NCBI RefSeq assembly: GCF_052072235.1
Contig: NZ_CM125436.1
Location: 1,916,001 to 1,980,000 of the forward strand
Direction of reading: 5' to 3'
DNA length: 64,000 bases
DNA from: Brevibacillus_D fluminis_A
GTDB lineage: Bacteria > Bacillota > Bacilli > Brevibacillales > Brevibacillaceae
Program-made: the position numbers and the translations under genes
Notes under the pieces: model-generated
Told to the model about the DNA's origin: nothing
Seen by the model: only the letters and a program-made list of their open reading frames with translations
Database searches by the model: none
In this document: one piece after another, positions 1-7,799 of the stretch
How the letters are laid out: each line of letters starts with the position of its first letter
Numbering within the stretch: the stretch's first letter is position 1

Positions 1-80
1 ATCAAGAGCGGCAAGCCGTGCTTGTGGTCAAGGAGGGAGAGAAATTCATCAATCCACTGGATGTGATTCCGATTGAGTAA
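1..80 (+). CDS. spoIVFA: SpoIVFA-like protein, C-terminal end (partial)
   Basis: Only the last 25 codons are in the window, in the frame that ends at the TAA at 78-80; the final residues read FINPLDVIPIE. The tail resembles the end of an M23/LytM-type domain. In Bacillus, SpoIVFA holds and inhibits the SpoIVFB protease in the outer forespore membrane. The call rests mainly on position: the next gene starts inside its last codons and is a clear SpoIVFB. The sequence alone is too short to prove the family. Confidence 0.6.
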   Translation, partial: QERQAVLVVKEGEKFINPLDVIPIE

Positions 81-918
81 TCTGCAATTTCGCGGCATCA
101 AGTTTCGCATCCATCTGCTCTTCTGGGGCGTCATCGCGTTATCGCTCGCAGCCGGCTACTTCATTGAAACGATCACGCTGTTCGTGATCGTTTTCATCCA
201 CGAACTCGGACATATCGCGGTCGCCCGGGAGCTGGGCTGGACCGTGAAGGAAGTGCAGTTTCTGCCATTTGGCGGCGTGGCGATTATGGAGGATGAGGCG
301 GCCTCGGCCCCTTTGGATGAGATCGTAATCGCCTTGGCAGGGCCGTTTATGAATATTGTGATGATTTTTTTTTCGCTTCTCTTTTGGCGGTTCGGCTGGT
401 GGACGGAAGAGTGGACCCGGTTTTTCATGATGAGCAACTGGCTGATCGCAGGCTTCAATCTGCTGCCGATCTGGCCGCTTGACGGGGGACGCATCGTGCA
501 GGCGATCCTTTGCTTCCGGCTCCCTTACCGGACGGCAGCGCTCGGGACATTGGGCATGAGCGTGCTTCTTGCCGGCATCCTCCTGGGCAGCGGCCTGTTT
601 TTTCATCATATCAACAGCGTGGTGGTTGCGCTTTACTTGCTGTTTGTGAACGTCGAGGCGTTTTTGCGATTTCCCTATCACTTTATCCGGTTTTTGATGG
701 ACAAGTACGCACGGCTGGAGGAAGAGGAGCGCATGCATCCGATCGCGCTTCATGGGGCGACATCAGTGGCGGGAGCTTGTCAGGAGCTTCGGCGCGGATG
801 TCAGCATATGTTTATTGTCAAAGGGATGTCAGGCGGCATTTTGACGGAAGAGCGATTGTTGTATGCGCTGCTTGTGGAACGAAGGCATCAGCATCCGATA
901 TCGAGCTTGCTGACGTAA
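73..918 (+). CDS. spoIVFB: SpoIVFB, intramembrane site-2 metalloprotease (pro-sigma-K processing)
   Basis: A 281-residue polytopic membrane protein with the zinc motif HELGH near residue 43 and the second active-site motif NLLPIWPLDGG near residue 131, both typical of M50-family proteases. In Bacillus this enzyme cleaves pro-sigma-K in the mother cell once a forespore signal arrives. The start is a TTG overlapping the spoIVFA stop by 8 nt, which suggests translational coupling, as no strong ribosome site is visible. The C-terminal part, about residues 215-281, is soluble and would be the ATP-sensing CBS-like region in the Bacillus protein. Family assignment is firm; the exact start is less so. 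Confidence 0.93.
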   Translation: MSNLQFRGIKFRIHLLFWGVIALSLAAGYFIETITLFVIVFIHELGHIAVARELGWTVKEVQFLPFGGVAIMEDEAASAPLDEIVIALAGPFMNIVMIFFSLLFWRFGWWTEEWTRFFMMSNWLIAGFNLLPIWPLDGGRIVQAILCFRLPYRTAALGTLGMSVLLAGILLGSGLFFHHINSVVVALYLLFVNVEAFLRFPYHFIRFLMDKYARLEEEERMHPIALHGATSVAGACQELRRGCQHMFIVKGMSGGILTEERLLYALLVERRHQHPISSLLT

Positions 919-949
919 GGAGCTACTTGCAGCAGGGTTGCAAGCCTAT

Positions 950-983
950 GGTCTTTCCTTGTATAACAGGGATAGACCTTTTA
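950..983 (+). terminator. Rho-independent terminator after spoIVFB
   Basis: GGTCT at 950 pairs with AGACC at 974-978, with a further pairing TCC/GGG inside and a run of T from 979. It separates the spoIVF operon from rng. Confidence 0.65.
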
Positions 984-1010
984 TTATCGATACTTTCGGA
1001 GGCGGGCAGG

Positions 1011-2492
1011 TTGAAGCGAATTTTGATTGAGGCGTACAACGGGAATGAGCGCATTGCCGTTTTGGAGCATGGACGGCTCGCCGAGCTATTCGTGGGAGCG
1101 GACGGAACGGGACAAATTCTCGGCAACATTTATCGGGTTCGAATTCAAAAAGTATTGCCTGCGATGCAAGCGGCATTCGTGGATGCCGGACCGGAGGGCA
1201 ATTTTTATTTGTATATCGACGATGCTTTGCCTCCAGGCTGGAAGGAAGAGCGCGGGACGCCCAAGCCGAATATCCGCGATTTGGTGCGCGAGGGGGAAGA
1301 GCGGATCGTGCAGGTTTACAAGGAAGCGGTGGGCAGCAAATCGCCCAGCGTGACCCTGGACGTGGGGTTGCCCGGCCGGATGCTGGTGTATCAACCTTTT
1401 GCAGGCGGTCACATTTCGATCTCGCGAAAGCTCGGCGACGAGAAAGAACGCTTGCGCCTGAAGCAGGTCGCCGCCCCTTTGCTTGCCGGCACGGAGGGTG
1501 TGATTTTGCGGACGCAGGCGGAAGGCGCGAGCGCCGAGGAGTTGGCCAAAGAACTCGCATACTTGCGGAGCATTTGGACGGATGCGCTTGCCGATACGGC
1601 TGGAAAAAAAGTGCCGTGTCTCCTTTACCAGGATGCCGATCCGCTGTTAAAAATGATCCGCGATACGGCATCCGCGGAGCTTGATGAGCTGGTCATCGGC
1701 GATTTTACCGTTTTTTCGCGAGTAAAACGGTATGTGGCTGCCGTTTTTCCCGATCTGCTCGACAAGCTGTCGTTCTACCAAGGCAAGCAGCCGCTGTTTG
1801 ACGTATACAAAATCGATGACGAGCTGCATCGGGCCCTGCAGCGTGAAATCGCGCTTCCGAGCGGAGGCTCGCTTGTGATCGACCAGACGGAGGCGATGAC
1901 CGTCATCGATGTCAATACGGGCAAGTTTACCGGCAAGGCGTTTGGTGATCTGGAGGAGACCGTGACGCGCACCAATCGGGAGGCGGCCAAAGAAATCGCA
2001 CGCCAGCTGCGACTGCGTGACATCGGCGGGATCATCATCATCGATTTCATCGACATGAAAAAAGTGGCCAATCGCGAGCGGGTGCAGGCGGAGCTGACGG
2101 CGGCGCTTGCGGCTGATCGTTCGCCCGGCAACGTTTTGGGGTTCACCAAGCTGGGCTTGATGGAGATGACCCGCAAAAAGAGCCGGCAAACACTCTCGCA
2201 CGCGCTTACCGTCCCATGCCCGCTGTGCAGCGGCAAGGGCAGGGTTTTGTCAGGGGGCGAGTTGCTGTATCAGCTGGAACGGGACTTGCAGCAGATGGTT
2301 CGCCTCAATGACATCGAGGCCGCAGTCATCGAGCTGCCTGCTGAACTGCACGAACAAGCAAAAGAAATGGCCAAACGTCTTTCCATCGAGCTGCTGCTGG
2401 GAACGCCGGACAACCATCAGCAGGACCGCTGTCAGATTCGTTATGCGGGCAGTTTGGCCGAAGCACGCGCAAAAGCGGAGAGAATGAAATGA
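1011..2492 (+). CDS. rng: Ribonuclease G/E family endoribonuclease
   Basis: The reading frame is open from 510, but that part overlaps spoIVFB and has no family similarity. The protein begins at the TTG at 1011, behind GGAGGC. This gives 493 residues, the usual RNase G length. An S1-like RNA-binding region lies near residues 37-120, the metal-binding motif VIDVNTG near 298-304, the second acidic cluster IIDFIDMKK near 340, and the Zn-link CPLC near 403. RNase G/E cleaves single-stranded AU-rich RNA and helps mature rRNA. B. subtilis lacks this enzyme and uses RNase Y and J, so its presence fits the Brevibacillus/Paenibacillus side. The gene stands alone between a terminator and the rplU promoter. 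Confidence 0.93.
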   Translation: MKRILIEAYNGNERIAVLEHGRLAELFVGADGTGQILGNIYRVRIQKVLPAMQAAFVDAGPEGNFYLYIDDALPPGWKEERGTPKPNIRDLVREGEERIVQVYKEAVGSKSPSVTLDVGLPGRMLVYQPFAGGHISISRKLGDEKERLRLKQVAAPLLAGTEGVILRTQAEGASAEELAKELAYLRSIWTDALADTAGKKVPCLLYQDADPLLKMIRDTASAELDELVIGDFTVFSRVKRYVAAVFPDLLDKLSFYQGKQPLFDVYKIDDELHRALQREIALPSGGSLVIDQTEAMTVIDVNTGKFTGKAFGDLEETVTRTNREAAKEIARQLRLRDIGGIIIIDFIDMKKVANRERVQAELTAALAADRSPGNVLGFTKLGLMEMTRKKSRQTLSHALTVPCPLCSGKGRVLSGGELLYQLERDLQQMVRLNDIEAAVIELPAELHEQAKEMAKRLSIELLLGTPDNHQQDRCQIRYAGSLAEARAKAERMK

Positions 2493-2502
2493 GCCTGTGC
2501 TA

Positions 2503-2532
2503 TTGACGATAGGCCGCCAGCTATGCTATTCT
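2503..2532 (+). promoter_or_regulatory. Candidate sigma-A promoter of rplU-prp-rpmA
   Basis: TTGACG at 2503-2508 and TATTCT at 2527-2532 are separated by 18 nt. The promoter lies just after rng and about 135 nt upstream of rplU, leaving room for a structured leader. Confidence 0.6.
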
Positions 2533-2534
2533 AA

Positions 2535-2667
2535 TCTTTGTCATGCAGATATGCTTGTCACCTCAAGCATGCTGTAACCGCACGAACCAGGTACATAAGC
2601 TGATTGTCCCCACGGGGAGCAGTCACACCTGTCATGGCGAGTCTTAGTATAGGGAGGTGCAATACAA
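2535..2667 (+). promoter_or_regulatory. Probable L21 leader (ribosomal protein autoregulatory 5' UTR)
   Basis: About 130 nt of non-coding sequence between the promoter and rplU hold short complementary segments, for example GCATG/CATGC around 2543-2572 and CCCCACGGGG near 2608. Bacillales carry a conserved L21 leader RNA at exactly this place. I did not fold it or compare it with the family model, so the assignment is by position and size. Confidence 0.5.
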
Positions 2668-2979
2668 ATGTACGCTATTATCGAAACTGGTGGCAAACAG
2701 TACAAAGTTGAAGAGGGCTCCGTTCTTTTCATCGAAAAACTGACTGCAGGTGAAGGCGAAGCTGTTACTTTTGACAAAGTTTTGCTCGTGAGCAAAGACG
2801 GCAAAGTAACTGCAGGTGCTCCAACTGTAGCTGGCGCGACTGTAACTGGTAAAGTAGAAAAACATGGCAAAGGTCAAAAAGTGCTCGTGTTCAAATACAA
2901 AGCCAAGAAAAACTATCGCCGCAAGCAAGGTCATCGTCAACCATTCTCCAAAGTTGTGATTGAAAAAATCAACGCTTAA
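2668..2979 (+). CDS. rplU: 50S ribosomal protein L21
   Basis: 103 residues, full length for L21. It opens MYAIIETGGKQYKV and ends with the basic YRRKQGHRQ segment followed by IEKINA, all characteristic. L21 binds 23S rRNA in the large subunit. It is the first gene of a three-gene operon with the L27 protease and L27, conserved across Firmicutes. The ribosome site GGGAGG lies just upstream of the ATG. Confidence 0.98.
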   Translation: MYAIIETGGKQYKVEEGSVLFIEKLTAGEGEAVTFDKVLLVSKDGKVTAGAPTVAGATVTGKVEKHGKGQKVLVFKYKAKKNYRRKQGHRQPFSKVVIEKINA

Positions 2980-2991
2980 TTTGGTGACACG

Positions 2992-3348
2992 ATGATTACG
3001 ATTGAAATCAAACGCAATCCTACCGGTATTGAAGAGATCATTGTCTCCGGACATGCCAAAGCTGCCAGACACGGAAAAGACATCGTCTGCTCCGCTGTTT
3101 CGGCAATCGCCTTTGGCACTCTCAATTCTGTTCACGTATTGCTCGGAATCATACCTGACGTCAAGCAAGCGGATCAGAGCGGCGGCTACCTCAGCTGGCG
3201 GCTTGCCACCGATACCGATGAGGCCATCGGGGAGAAGCAGCAATTGCTGGCGGAAAGCATGGCGATTTCGATGATCATGATTGCGGAAAACTACGGCAAG
3301 TATGTAACGGTGTCTGATACAAAATGGCAAGGAGGTGCAACACAATGA
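2992..3348 (+). CDS. prp: Prp, ribosomal-processing cysteine protease for L27
   Basis: 118 residues (YsxB family). The catalytic pair is visible as H21 in SGHA and C33 in DIVCSAVSA, the arrangement described for Staphylococcus Prp. In Firmicutes Prp removes the N-terminal extension of L27, an essential step. Here the next gene encodes an L27 that keeps that extension with its cleavage site, so enzyme and substrate sit side by side. The stop overlaps the rpmA start (ATGA). Confidence 0.95.
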   Translation: MITIEIKRNPTGIEEIIVSGHAKAARHGKDIVCSAVSAIAFGTLNSVHVLLGIIPDVKQADQSGGYLSWRLATDTDEAIGEKQQLLAESMAISMIMIAENYGKYVTVSDTKWQGGATQ

Positions 3349-3644
3349 AAATGCTTTTTTCCGTTGATCTTCAGTTCTTCGCCTCCAAAAAAGGGGTAGG
3401 TTCGACCAAGAACGGACGCGATTCCATCGCGAAACGTCTGGGCACCAAACGCGGTGACGGTCAATTCGTTAAAGCTGGTAACATCCTCGTTCGCCAACGC
3501 GGCACGAAGATCTATCCAGGTACGAATGTAGGCATTGGCGGTGACGACACGCTGTTTGCTACTGCTGATGGTATCGTTCGCTTCAAGCGTCTGGGCCGCG
3601 ATCGCAAACAAGTTGTGATCGAACCAGTAGCGACTCAAGCATAA
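3345..3644 (+). CDS. rpmA: 50S ribosomal protein L27, with cleavable N-terminal extension
   Basis: 99 residues from the ATG at 3345, behind AAGGAGG; the frame continues upstream but that part lies inside prp. The protein starts MKMLFSVDLQFFASKKGVG. The segment LQFF-ASKKG is the Prp cleavage site in Firmicutes, so the mature protein should begin at A13. The rest (GSTKNGRDS, RQRGTKIYPG, GGDDTLFA) is typical L27, whose N-terminus reaches the peptidyl transferase centre. Confidence 0.97.
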   Translation: MKMLFSVDLQFFASKKGVGSTKNGRDSIAKRLGTKRGDGQFVKAGNILVRQRGTKIYPGTNVGIGGDDTLFATADGIVRFKRLGRDRKQVVIEPVATQA

Positions 3645-3662
3645 GAAAAGTCAGCGAGACAT

Positions 3663-3693
3663 AACCCAGCCTAACCGCTGGGTTTTCTTTTTA
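3663..3693 (+). terminator. Terminator of the rplU operon
   Basis: AACCCAGC at 3663 pairs with GCTGGGTT at 3677, with a 6-nt loop and a T-rich tail to 3692. Confidence 0.9.
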
Positions 3694-3712
3694 ACGTACG
3701 ACGATTCATACG

Positions 3713-3764
3713 CTCCATCCAATCGCGGCCACTCATCGCTGAGCTGGCCGCGATGGAGGTTTTT
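3713..3764 (+). terminator. Second hairpin with T tract between rpmA and spo0B
   Basis: CTCCAT...CGCGGCCA at 3713-3731 pairs with TGGCCGCGATGGAG at 3745-3758 (one side carries a 5-nt bulge), followed by TTTTT. It could be a backup terminator or an attenuator ahead of spo0B. The remaining stretch to 3868 shows nothing else that I can support. Confidence 0.55.
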
Positions 3765-3868
3765 GTATGAAAAGGACCCCGTTTTTGTGAAGCGAGCCGC
3801 TGCGGAATCGCTGGCTCAGACAAGGAGTGGCCGCATTCTGAATCGATGCGCTGGCAAGCGGGGAATCT

Positions 3869-4483
3869 ATGGTATCGGGTGTGAAGACGTTGAGCGACGA
3901 CCAAAAAATGATTACCAAGCAGACGGATCTGGTGCTCCAGCTCTTAAATCAACAGCGACATGATTGGTTAAACCATGTTCAGGTGCTGATGAGCTATTTG
4001 AAGCTGGGTCGTCCGGAGCGTGCGGAAGAATATTTGAAGCGGGTAACGGAGCTGACATTTCATGAAGGAATGATCTCTCGCATTCAATTTCCACAATTGG
4101 CCGTTTTTTTGCTTAGCTTTCATGCGCTGCACAATGAGCTGCGGCTCGAAGTGGAGATGGACGGGCCCATCGACTTCTCAACCATCGATATCGATCGCGA
4201 AAGCGTGTATCGGTTTCTAACAGGTCTGGTGTTTGCGGTACAGGAACATCTGGACTCATCGGCTCCTGATGCAGCCAGCATGCTGATTTCGTTTTCTCAA
4301 ACAGAGGAAGCCCTTGTCATTCGTTTTGACTTAGACGGGATGCTCACTGCATCAGGGGAAGCGATTGTGGCAAAAATGGTAGAAAAACAATCAGCTGCGT
4401 GTATGACCGAGTGGATACATACCGAAGAAGAATGGCTTTTGGAAACACGCTTTTTCATACAGGATGTAACGATCAAAGGGTAG
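3869..4483 (+). CDS. spo0B: Spo0B, sporulation phosphorelay phosphotransferase
   Basis: 204 residues. The N-terminal helix carries LNQQRHDWLNHVQ, in which H31 matches the phosphorylated histidine of Spo0B. In Bacillus it takes phosphate from Spo0F and hands it to Spo0A. The C-terminal half has the degenerate histidine-kinase-like fold and no ATP-binding motifs. It sits 8 nt upstream of obg, the classical arrangement. Possible starts are ATG 3869, GTG 3881 or TTG 3890; none has a strong ribosome site, so the N-terminus is uncertain by a few residues. Confidence 0.9.
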   Translation: MVSGVKTLSDDQKMITKQTDLVLQLLNQQRHDWLNHVQVLMSYLKLGRPERAEEYLKRVTELTFHEGMISRIQFPQLAVFLLSFHALHNELRLEVEMDGPIDFSTIDIDRESVYRFLTGLVFAVQEHLDSSAPDAASMLISFSQTEEALVIRFDLDGMLTASGEAIVAKMVEKQSAACMTEWIHTEEEWLLETRFFIQDVTIKG

Positions 4484-4491
4484 GTGGCACC

Positions 4492-5772
4492 ATGTTTGTA
4501 GATCAAGTGAAAGTCTATGTTAAAGGCGGGGACGGCGGAAACGGAGCGGTTTCCTATCGCAGGGAAAAATACGTTCCGCTCGGCGGTCCTGCCGGAGGCG
4601 ACGGTGGCCGCGGCGGCGATGTCGTGTTTGTCGTGGACGAAGGATTGCGCACGTTGGTAGACTTTCGTTATCAGCGTCACTTTAAGGCACCGCGCGGCGA
4701 ACACGGACGCAACAAGTCGCAGCACGGCGCGGGCGCAGAAGATATGCTGGTTCGCGTACCTCCAGGAACAACCGTCGTCGATGCGGATACGGGCGAAGTG
4801 ATCGCTGACTTGGTTGAGCACGGGCAGCGTGCGGTCATTGCAAAAGGCGGACGCGGCGGACGCGGGAACATCCGCTTCGCCACTTCTGCCAATCCGGCGC
4901 CGGAGATTGCGGAAAACGGCGAACCGGGCCAGGAGCGCAACATCACGCTGGAACTGAAATTGATTGCGGACGTCGGACTCGTCGGGTATCCGAGCGTGGG
5001 CAAATCGACGCTGCTTGCCAGCGTCACAGCAGCACGCCCCAAAATCGCCGCATATCACTTTACGACGCTCAAGCCGAATTTGGGCGCAGTCGATTTGGGC
5101 GAGCGCAGCTTTGTGCTGGCGGACCTGCCAGGGCTGATTGAAGGCGCACATGAAGGCGTCGGCTTGGGACACCAGTTCCTGCGGCATGTGGAGCGGACGC
5201 GCCTGATCATTCATGTGATCGATATGGCAGGCACAGAAGGTCGCGATCCGTACGAGGATTATGTATCGATCAACCAGGAGCTGAAGCTGTACAACATCCG
5301 GTTGGAAGAGCGTCCGCAAATCATCGCAGCCAACAAAATGGACCTGCCGGAAGCGGAAGAGAACCTCAAGCGTTTCCGTGAGCTGGTTCCTGACGTGCCG
5401 ATCTATTCGATCTCGGCAGCTACGAATCAGGGCGTCAAAGAACTGATGTATGCGGTAGCGGACAAGCTGGAAACCTTGCCGCTAAAACCGGTGATCGAGG
5501 AAGTGGCAGAGGTGGAAGCGCGCGTCGTATTCAAGGCGGAGCCGGAAGCGGCGGAGTTCGAAATTACGCGCGACAGCGAGGGTGCATTTATCGTGAGCGG
5601 CGAAAAGATCGAGAAGCTGGCGCGGATGACCAATCTGAACAGCTACGACTCGATTCAGCGCTTTTCACGCATCATGCGCAGCATGGGCATCGACGACGCG
5701 CTGCGCAAGCGCGGCGCGAAAGATGGCGATACCGTGCACATTGGCGATTTCGAATTCGATTTCGTCGAATAA
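4492..5772 (+). CDS. obgE: Obg/CgtA GTPase
   Basis: 426 residues from the ATG at 4492, preceded by GTAGGTGG. The glycine-rich Obg fold covers about residues 1-160 (KGGDGGNG, GGDGGRGGD). The G domain follows with GYPSVGKST near 165 (Walker A), DLPGLIEGA and NKMD, and a C-terminal OCT domain near 350-426. Obg acts in late 50S assembly and, in Bacillus, is needed for sporulation initiation and the general stress response. Length and motifs are complete. Confidence 0.97.
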   Translation: MFVDQVKVYVKGGDGGNGAVSYRREKYVPLGGPAGGDGGRGGDVVFVVDEGLRTLVDFRYQRHFKAPRGEHGRNKSQHGAGAEDMLVRVPPGTTVVDADTGEVIADLVEHGQRAVIAKGGRGGRGNIRFATSANPAPEIAENGEPGQERNITLELKLIADVGLVGYPSVGKSTLLASVTAARPKIAAYHFTTLKPNLGAVDLGERSFVLADLPGLIEGAHEGVGLGHQFLRHVERTRLIIHVIDMAGTEGRDPYEDYVSINQELKLYNIRLEERPQIIAANKMDLPEAEENLKRFRELVPDVPIYSISAATNQGVKELMYAVADKLETLPLKPVIEEVAEVEARVVFKAEPEAAEFEITRDSEGAFIVSGEKIEKLARMTNLNSYDSIQRFSRIMRSMGIDDALRKRGAKDGDTVHIGDFEFDFVE

Positions 5773-5787
5773 TCATCACAAGCAGGC

Positions 5788-5819
5788 AAAAGGAGGGGAG
5801 AGTCCCTCCTTTTCTTTTT
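5788..5819 (+). terminator. Terminator of spo0B-obg
   Basis: AAAAGGAGGG at 5788 pairs with CCCTCCTTTT at 5804-5813, followed by CTTTTT. Confidence 0.9.
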
Positions 5820-5944
5820 GGACGGGACAGCGACCGTATTGCTTTTGCAAAAGGACAACTGCAAAGATTTTATGAAGCGGATTGTCAGTATGATCGGTTT
5901 GATGCTACTATTTGGGAAACTTGGCTTTGAAGGGAGTAGAGAGC

Positions 5945-6496
5945 TTGACGCGGTTGGAATTTATCCAGGAGCTGGACGGATTACTGCGCAGTTTGTCCGA
6001 CAAGGAACGGTTGGACATCCTCGCTGACTATACCAAACATTTTTTAAGCGGCATGGAGCAGGGGAAAAGCGAGGAGGAGATCGCTGCATCACTGGGAAGT
6101 CCCGAATTGATTGCCCAGCGCATCATCGAGGCGCGGGGACATGAGCGGCGGGTAGCGGGGGAGACCGTCCCGATGGGTGTCAGATCGATCATCATGGCGA
6201 TCGCCTTGATCATGATCAACCTGATTTTTGTGCTGGGGCCGTTTATCGGCTTGTTAGGCACGCTGCTCGGCATGTTCGCGGTAGCTGTCGCCCTCGTGCT
6301 GTCTCCGCTCGGCATCGTAAGCGGCATGGGCTATGCAGGCACGGAAGCCGAACGATGGTTTATCGTCTTTGCCGGAATCGCGGCGGTAGGGCTTGGGGGC
6401 ATGCTCGGAGTAGCGTTGATTGCCTTCACCAAATGGATCTTCTATTTGACCAAGCGTTACCTCCAGTTTAATTTGACGCTGATCCGGGGGAAATAA
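5945..6496 (+). CDS. DUF1700/HAAS-domain membrane protein
   Basis: 183 residues from the TTG at 5945, behind GAAGGGAG. The N-terminal 75 residues form a helical cytoplasmic HAAS-type domain (LTRLEFIQELDGLL, then a SEEEIAASLGSPELIAQRI segment). Three hydrophobic segments follow at roughly 78-105, 108-125 and 135-165. DUF1700 proteins normally pair with a DUF4097 protein, as here, and often with a PadR repressor, which is absent. The molecular role is not established; envelope stress sensing is the usual guess. Confidence 0.8.
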   Translation: MTRLEFIQELDGLLRSLSDKERLDILADYTKHFLSGMEQGKSEEEIAASLGSPELIAQRIIEARGHERRVAGETVPMGVRSIIMAIALIMINLIFVLGPFIGLLGTLLGMFAVAVALVLSPLGIVSGMGYAGTEAERWFIVFAGIAAVGLGGMLGVALIAFTKWIFYLTKRYLQFNLTLIRGK

Positions 6497-6497
6497 C

Positions 6498-7361
6498 ATG
6501 AAACGAATTTTGAAATCTGTATTTTTGCTGTCGTTACTGCTGTTTTTGGTCGGGGCCGGCGGACTTGCCTATACGTACGTCAAACACCCGGACATTCAAT
6601 TTGGCTCGATTGCGTCGAAAAAGATTGACGAACAGAAAAAAATTCCGGCCGACCCGATTTCAACGCTTGCGGTGGAAACGGACACGACCGACATTTCCGT
6701 CATTCCGTCCGGCGATGCGGACATCCATGTGAATCTGGGGGGACAAATTTCCGAGCAGCAAAGGAAGGTGCTGACGTTCGAGGCCACGCAATCAAAGGAC
6801 GGCACGCTGCGCGTCAATGTTAAAAAAGGCAGCGTATTCAGCTTTCCGTTTCAATTCGACGGCAGGCTGGAGCTGATCATCTCCGTTCCGCCAAAAGCGT
6901 TTGAACGCATCGAGCTTACGAGCGGCACAGGCGATGTCAAGATCAAAAACGTGCAAGCCAAGCAGCTGAAAGTGGAAACGTCGACAGGGGACGCACTGGC
7001 ACAGGATAGCCAGACACAGGATGCAGCGATCCACACATCCACAGGAGATGTCAAGCTGGCGGATCTCACCGGGAGAATGGATCTTTCCACCGATACGGGC
7101 AACATAAACGCGACCTTTACGAAAAAGCTGGAGCAAGACGTGACAATCGATTCCTCAACGGGCGATGTGGCGATTCGATTGGGGGCGCTTCCGGATGCGT
7201 TGCGTACCGAACTGGAATCATCGACAGGCGAAATCAGGGCGAGAATCAAGGGGTTGCAGGCAGAAGAGCAAAAAGAGCATTCGTTCCAAGCCGCATACGG
7301 CACCAACGGCCCACTGATTCGCGTTACAACGTCGACGGGAGAAATCGAATTGACACAATAA
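6498..7361 (+). CDS. DUF4097-family beta-repeat envelope protein
   Basis: 287 residues, starting 2 nt after the preceding gene. A single N-terminal membrane segment (about 6-26) anchors an extracellular domain. That domain shows at least six repeats built around STGDV/STGE (SGTGDVKI, TSTGDA, TSTGDVKLA, SSTGDVAIRL, SSTGEIRARI, TSTGEIELT), as expected for a right-handed beta-helix of the DUF4097 (adhesin-like) family. Its role is unknown, but the pairing with a HAAS-domain membrane protein is conserved. The two form one short operon. Confidence 0.8.
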   Translation: MKRILKSVFLLSLLLFLVGAGGLAYTYVKHPDIQFGSIASKKIDEQKKIPADPISTLAVETDTTDISVIPSGDADIHVNLGGQISEQQRKVLTFEATQSKDGTLRVNVKKGSVFSFPFQFDGRLELIISVPPKAFERIELTSGTGDVKIKNVQAKQLKVETSTGDALAQDSQTQDAAIHTSTGDVKLADLTGRMDLSTDTGNINATFTKKLEQDVTIDSSTGDVAIRLGALPDALRTELESSTGEIRARIKGLQAEEQKEHSFQAAYGTNGPLIRVTTSTGEIELTQ

Positions 7362-7424
7362 TGGTCATGACTGTTTTTCCCCTCTCATCGGGGGACAAAA
7401 GTGCGGACCGCAAGCGTTTTTCAG

Positions 7425-7460
7425 AAAAAAACGAGCAGAGGCTTCAGCCGCCTCGCTCGT
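7425..7460 (-). terminator. Terminator of the small minus-strand gene
   Basis: On the minus strand ACGAGC-AGGC pairs with GCCT-GCTCGT, followed by seven T. The stop codon of the small gene (7444-7446) lies within the hairpin. Confidence 0.8.
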
Positions 7461-7593
7461 TTCCTTCTGTAACCGGGGAAGAAGACGCCATTCTTTTGTC
7501 TGCCTCGCGCCCAAACTGATCGAGATCGCTCGGGCGTCCCGGCGGATGATTGTTGCGGCGTTCCGATTTGTCCGATTTGCCACGTCCACCCAT
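7444..7593 (-). CDS. Small hydrophilic protein, 49 residues, unknown function
   Basis: A minus-strand ORF with ATG at 7593 and a good ribosome site AGAGGTGA 7 nt upstream. The product starts MGGRGKSDKSERRNNHPPGR and continues with a charged SDLDQFGREADKR segment, so it is basic at the N-terminus and has no membrane segment or Cys. A strong terminator overlaps its 3' end. Codon use resembles its neighbours. I do not recognise the family. The ribosome site and dedicated terminator argue that it is a real gene. Confidence 0.65.
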   Translation of the reverse strand: MGGRGKSDKSERRNNHPPGRPSDLDQFGREADKRMASSSPVTEGNERGG

Positions 7594-7730
7594 GCTGGAC
7601 TCACCTCTCTTTGTTTGATCAACACGCCTCTAGTGTTAGCGTAGCACCCCTTCCTTATGTAAATGCTCATCTGCCCGGTTTTATCCAATATCATCATTTG
7701 TTTGACTTTTTTCTATTTTGCGATTTGGGG

Positions 7731-7759
7731 TTGCCACTCCTTGTTGATTCCGCTATAAT
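7731..7759 (+). promoter_or_regulatory. Sigma-A promoter of pheB-hom-thrC-thrB-pheA
   Basis: TTGCCA at 7731-7736 and TATAAT at 7754-7759 are spaced by 17 nt, 40 nt before pheB. No T-box or other leader separates it from the gene. Confidence 0.8.
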
Positions 7760-7799
7760 GTCCACTAACGGAAAACAGTTGTATTCCTTGGGAGGACAT

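Noticed and set aside
510..1010. N-terminal extension of RNase G to 510
   Set aside because: It overlaps spoIVFB in another frame and crosses a terminator. TTG 1011 has a ribosome site and gives the family length.
3763..3963. 66-codon frame between rpmA and spo0B, plus a 7-codon ATG mini-frame at 3767
   Set aside because: Their only candidate ribosome site is part of the hairpin at 3713-3764, and the longer one runs 95 nt into spo0B.
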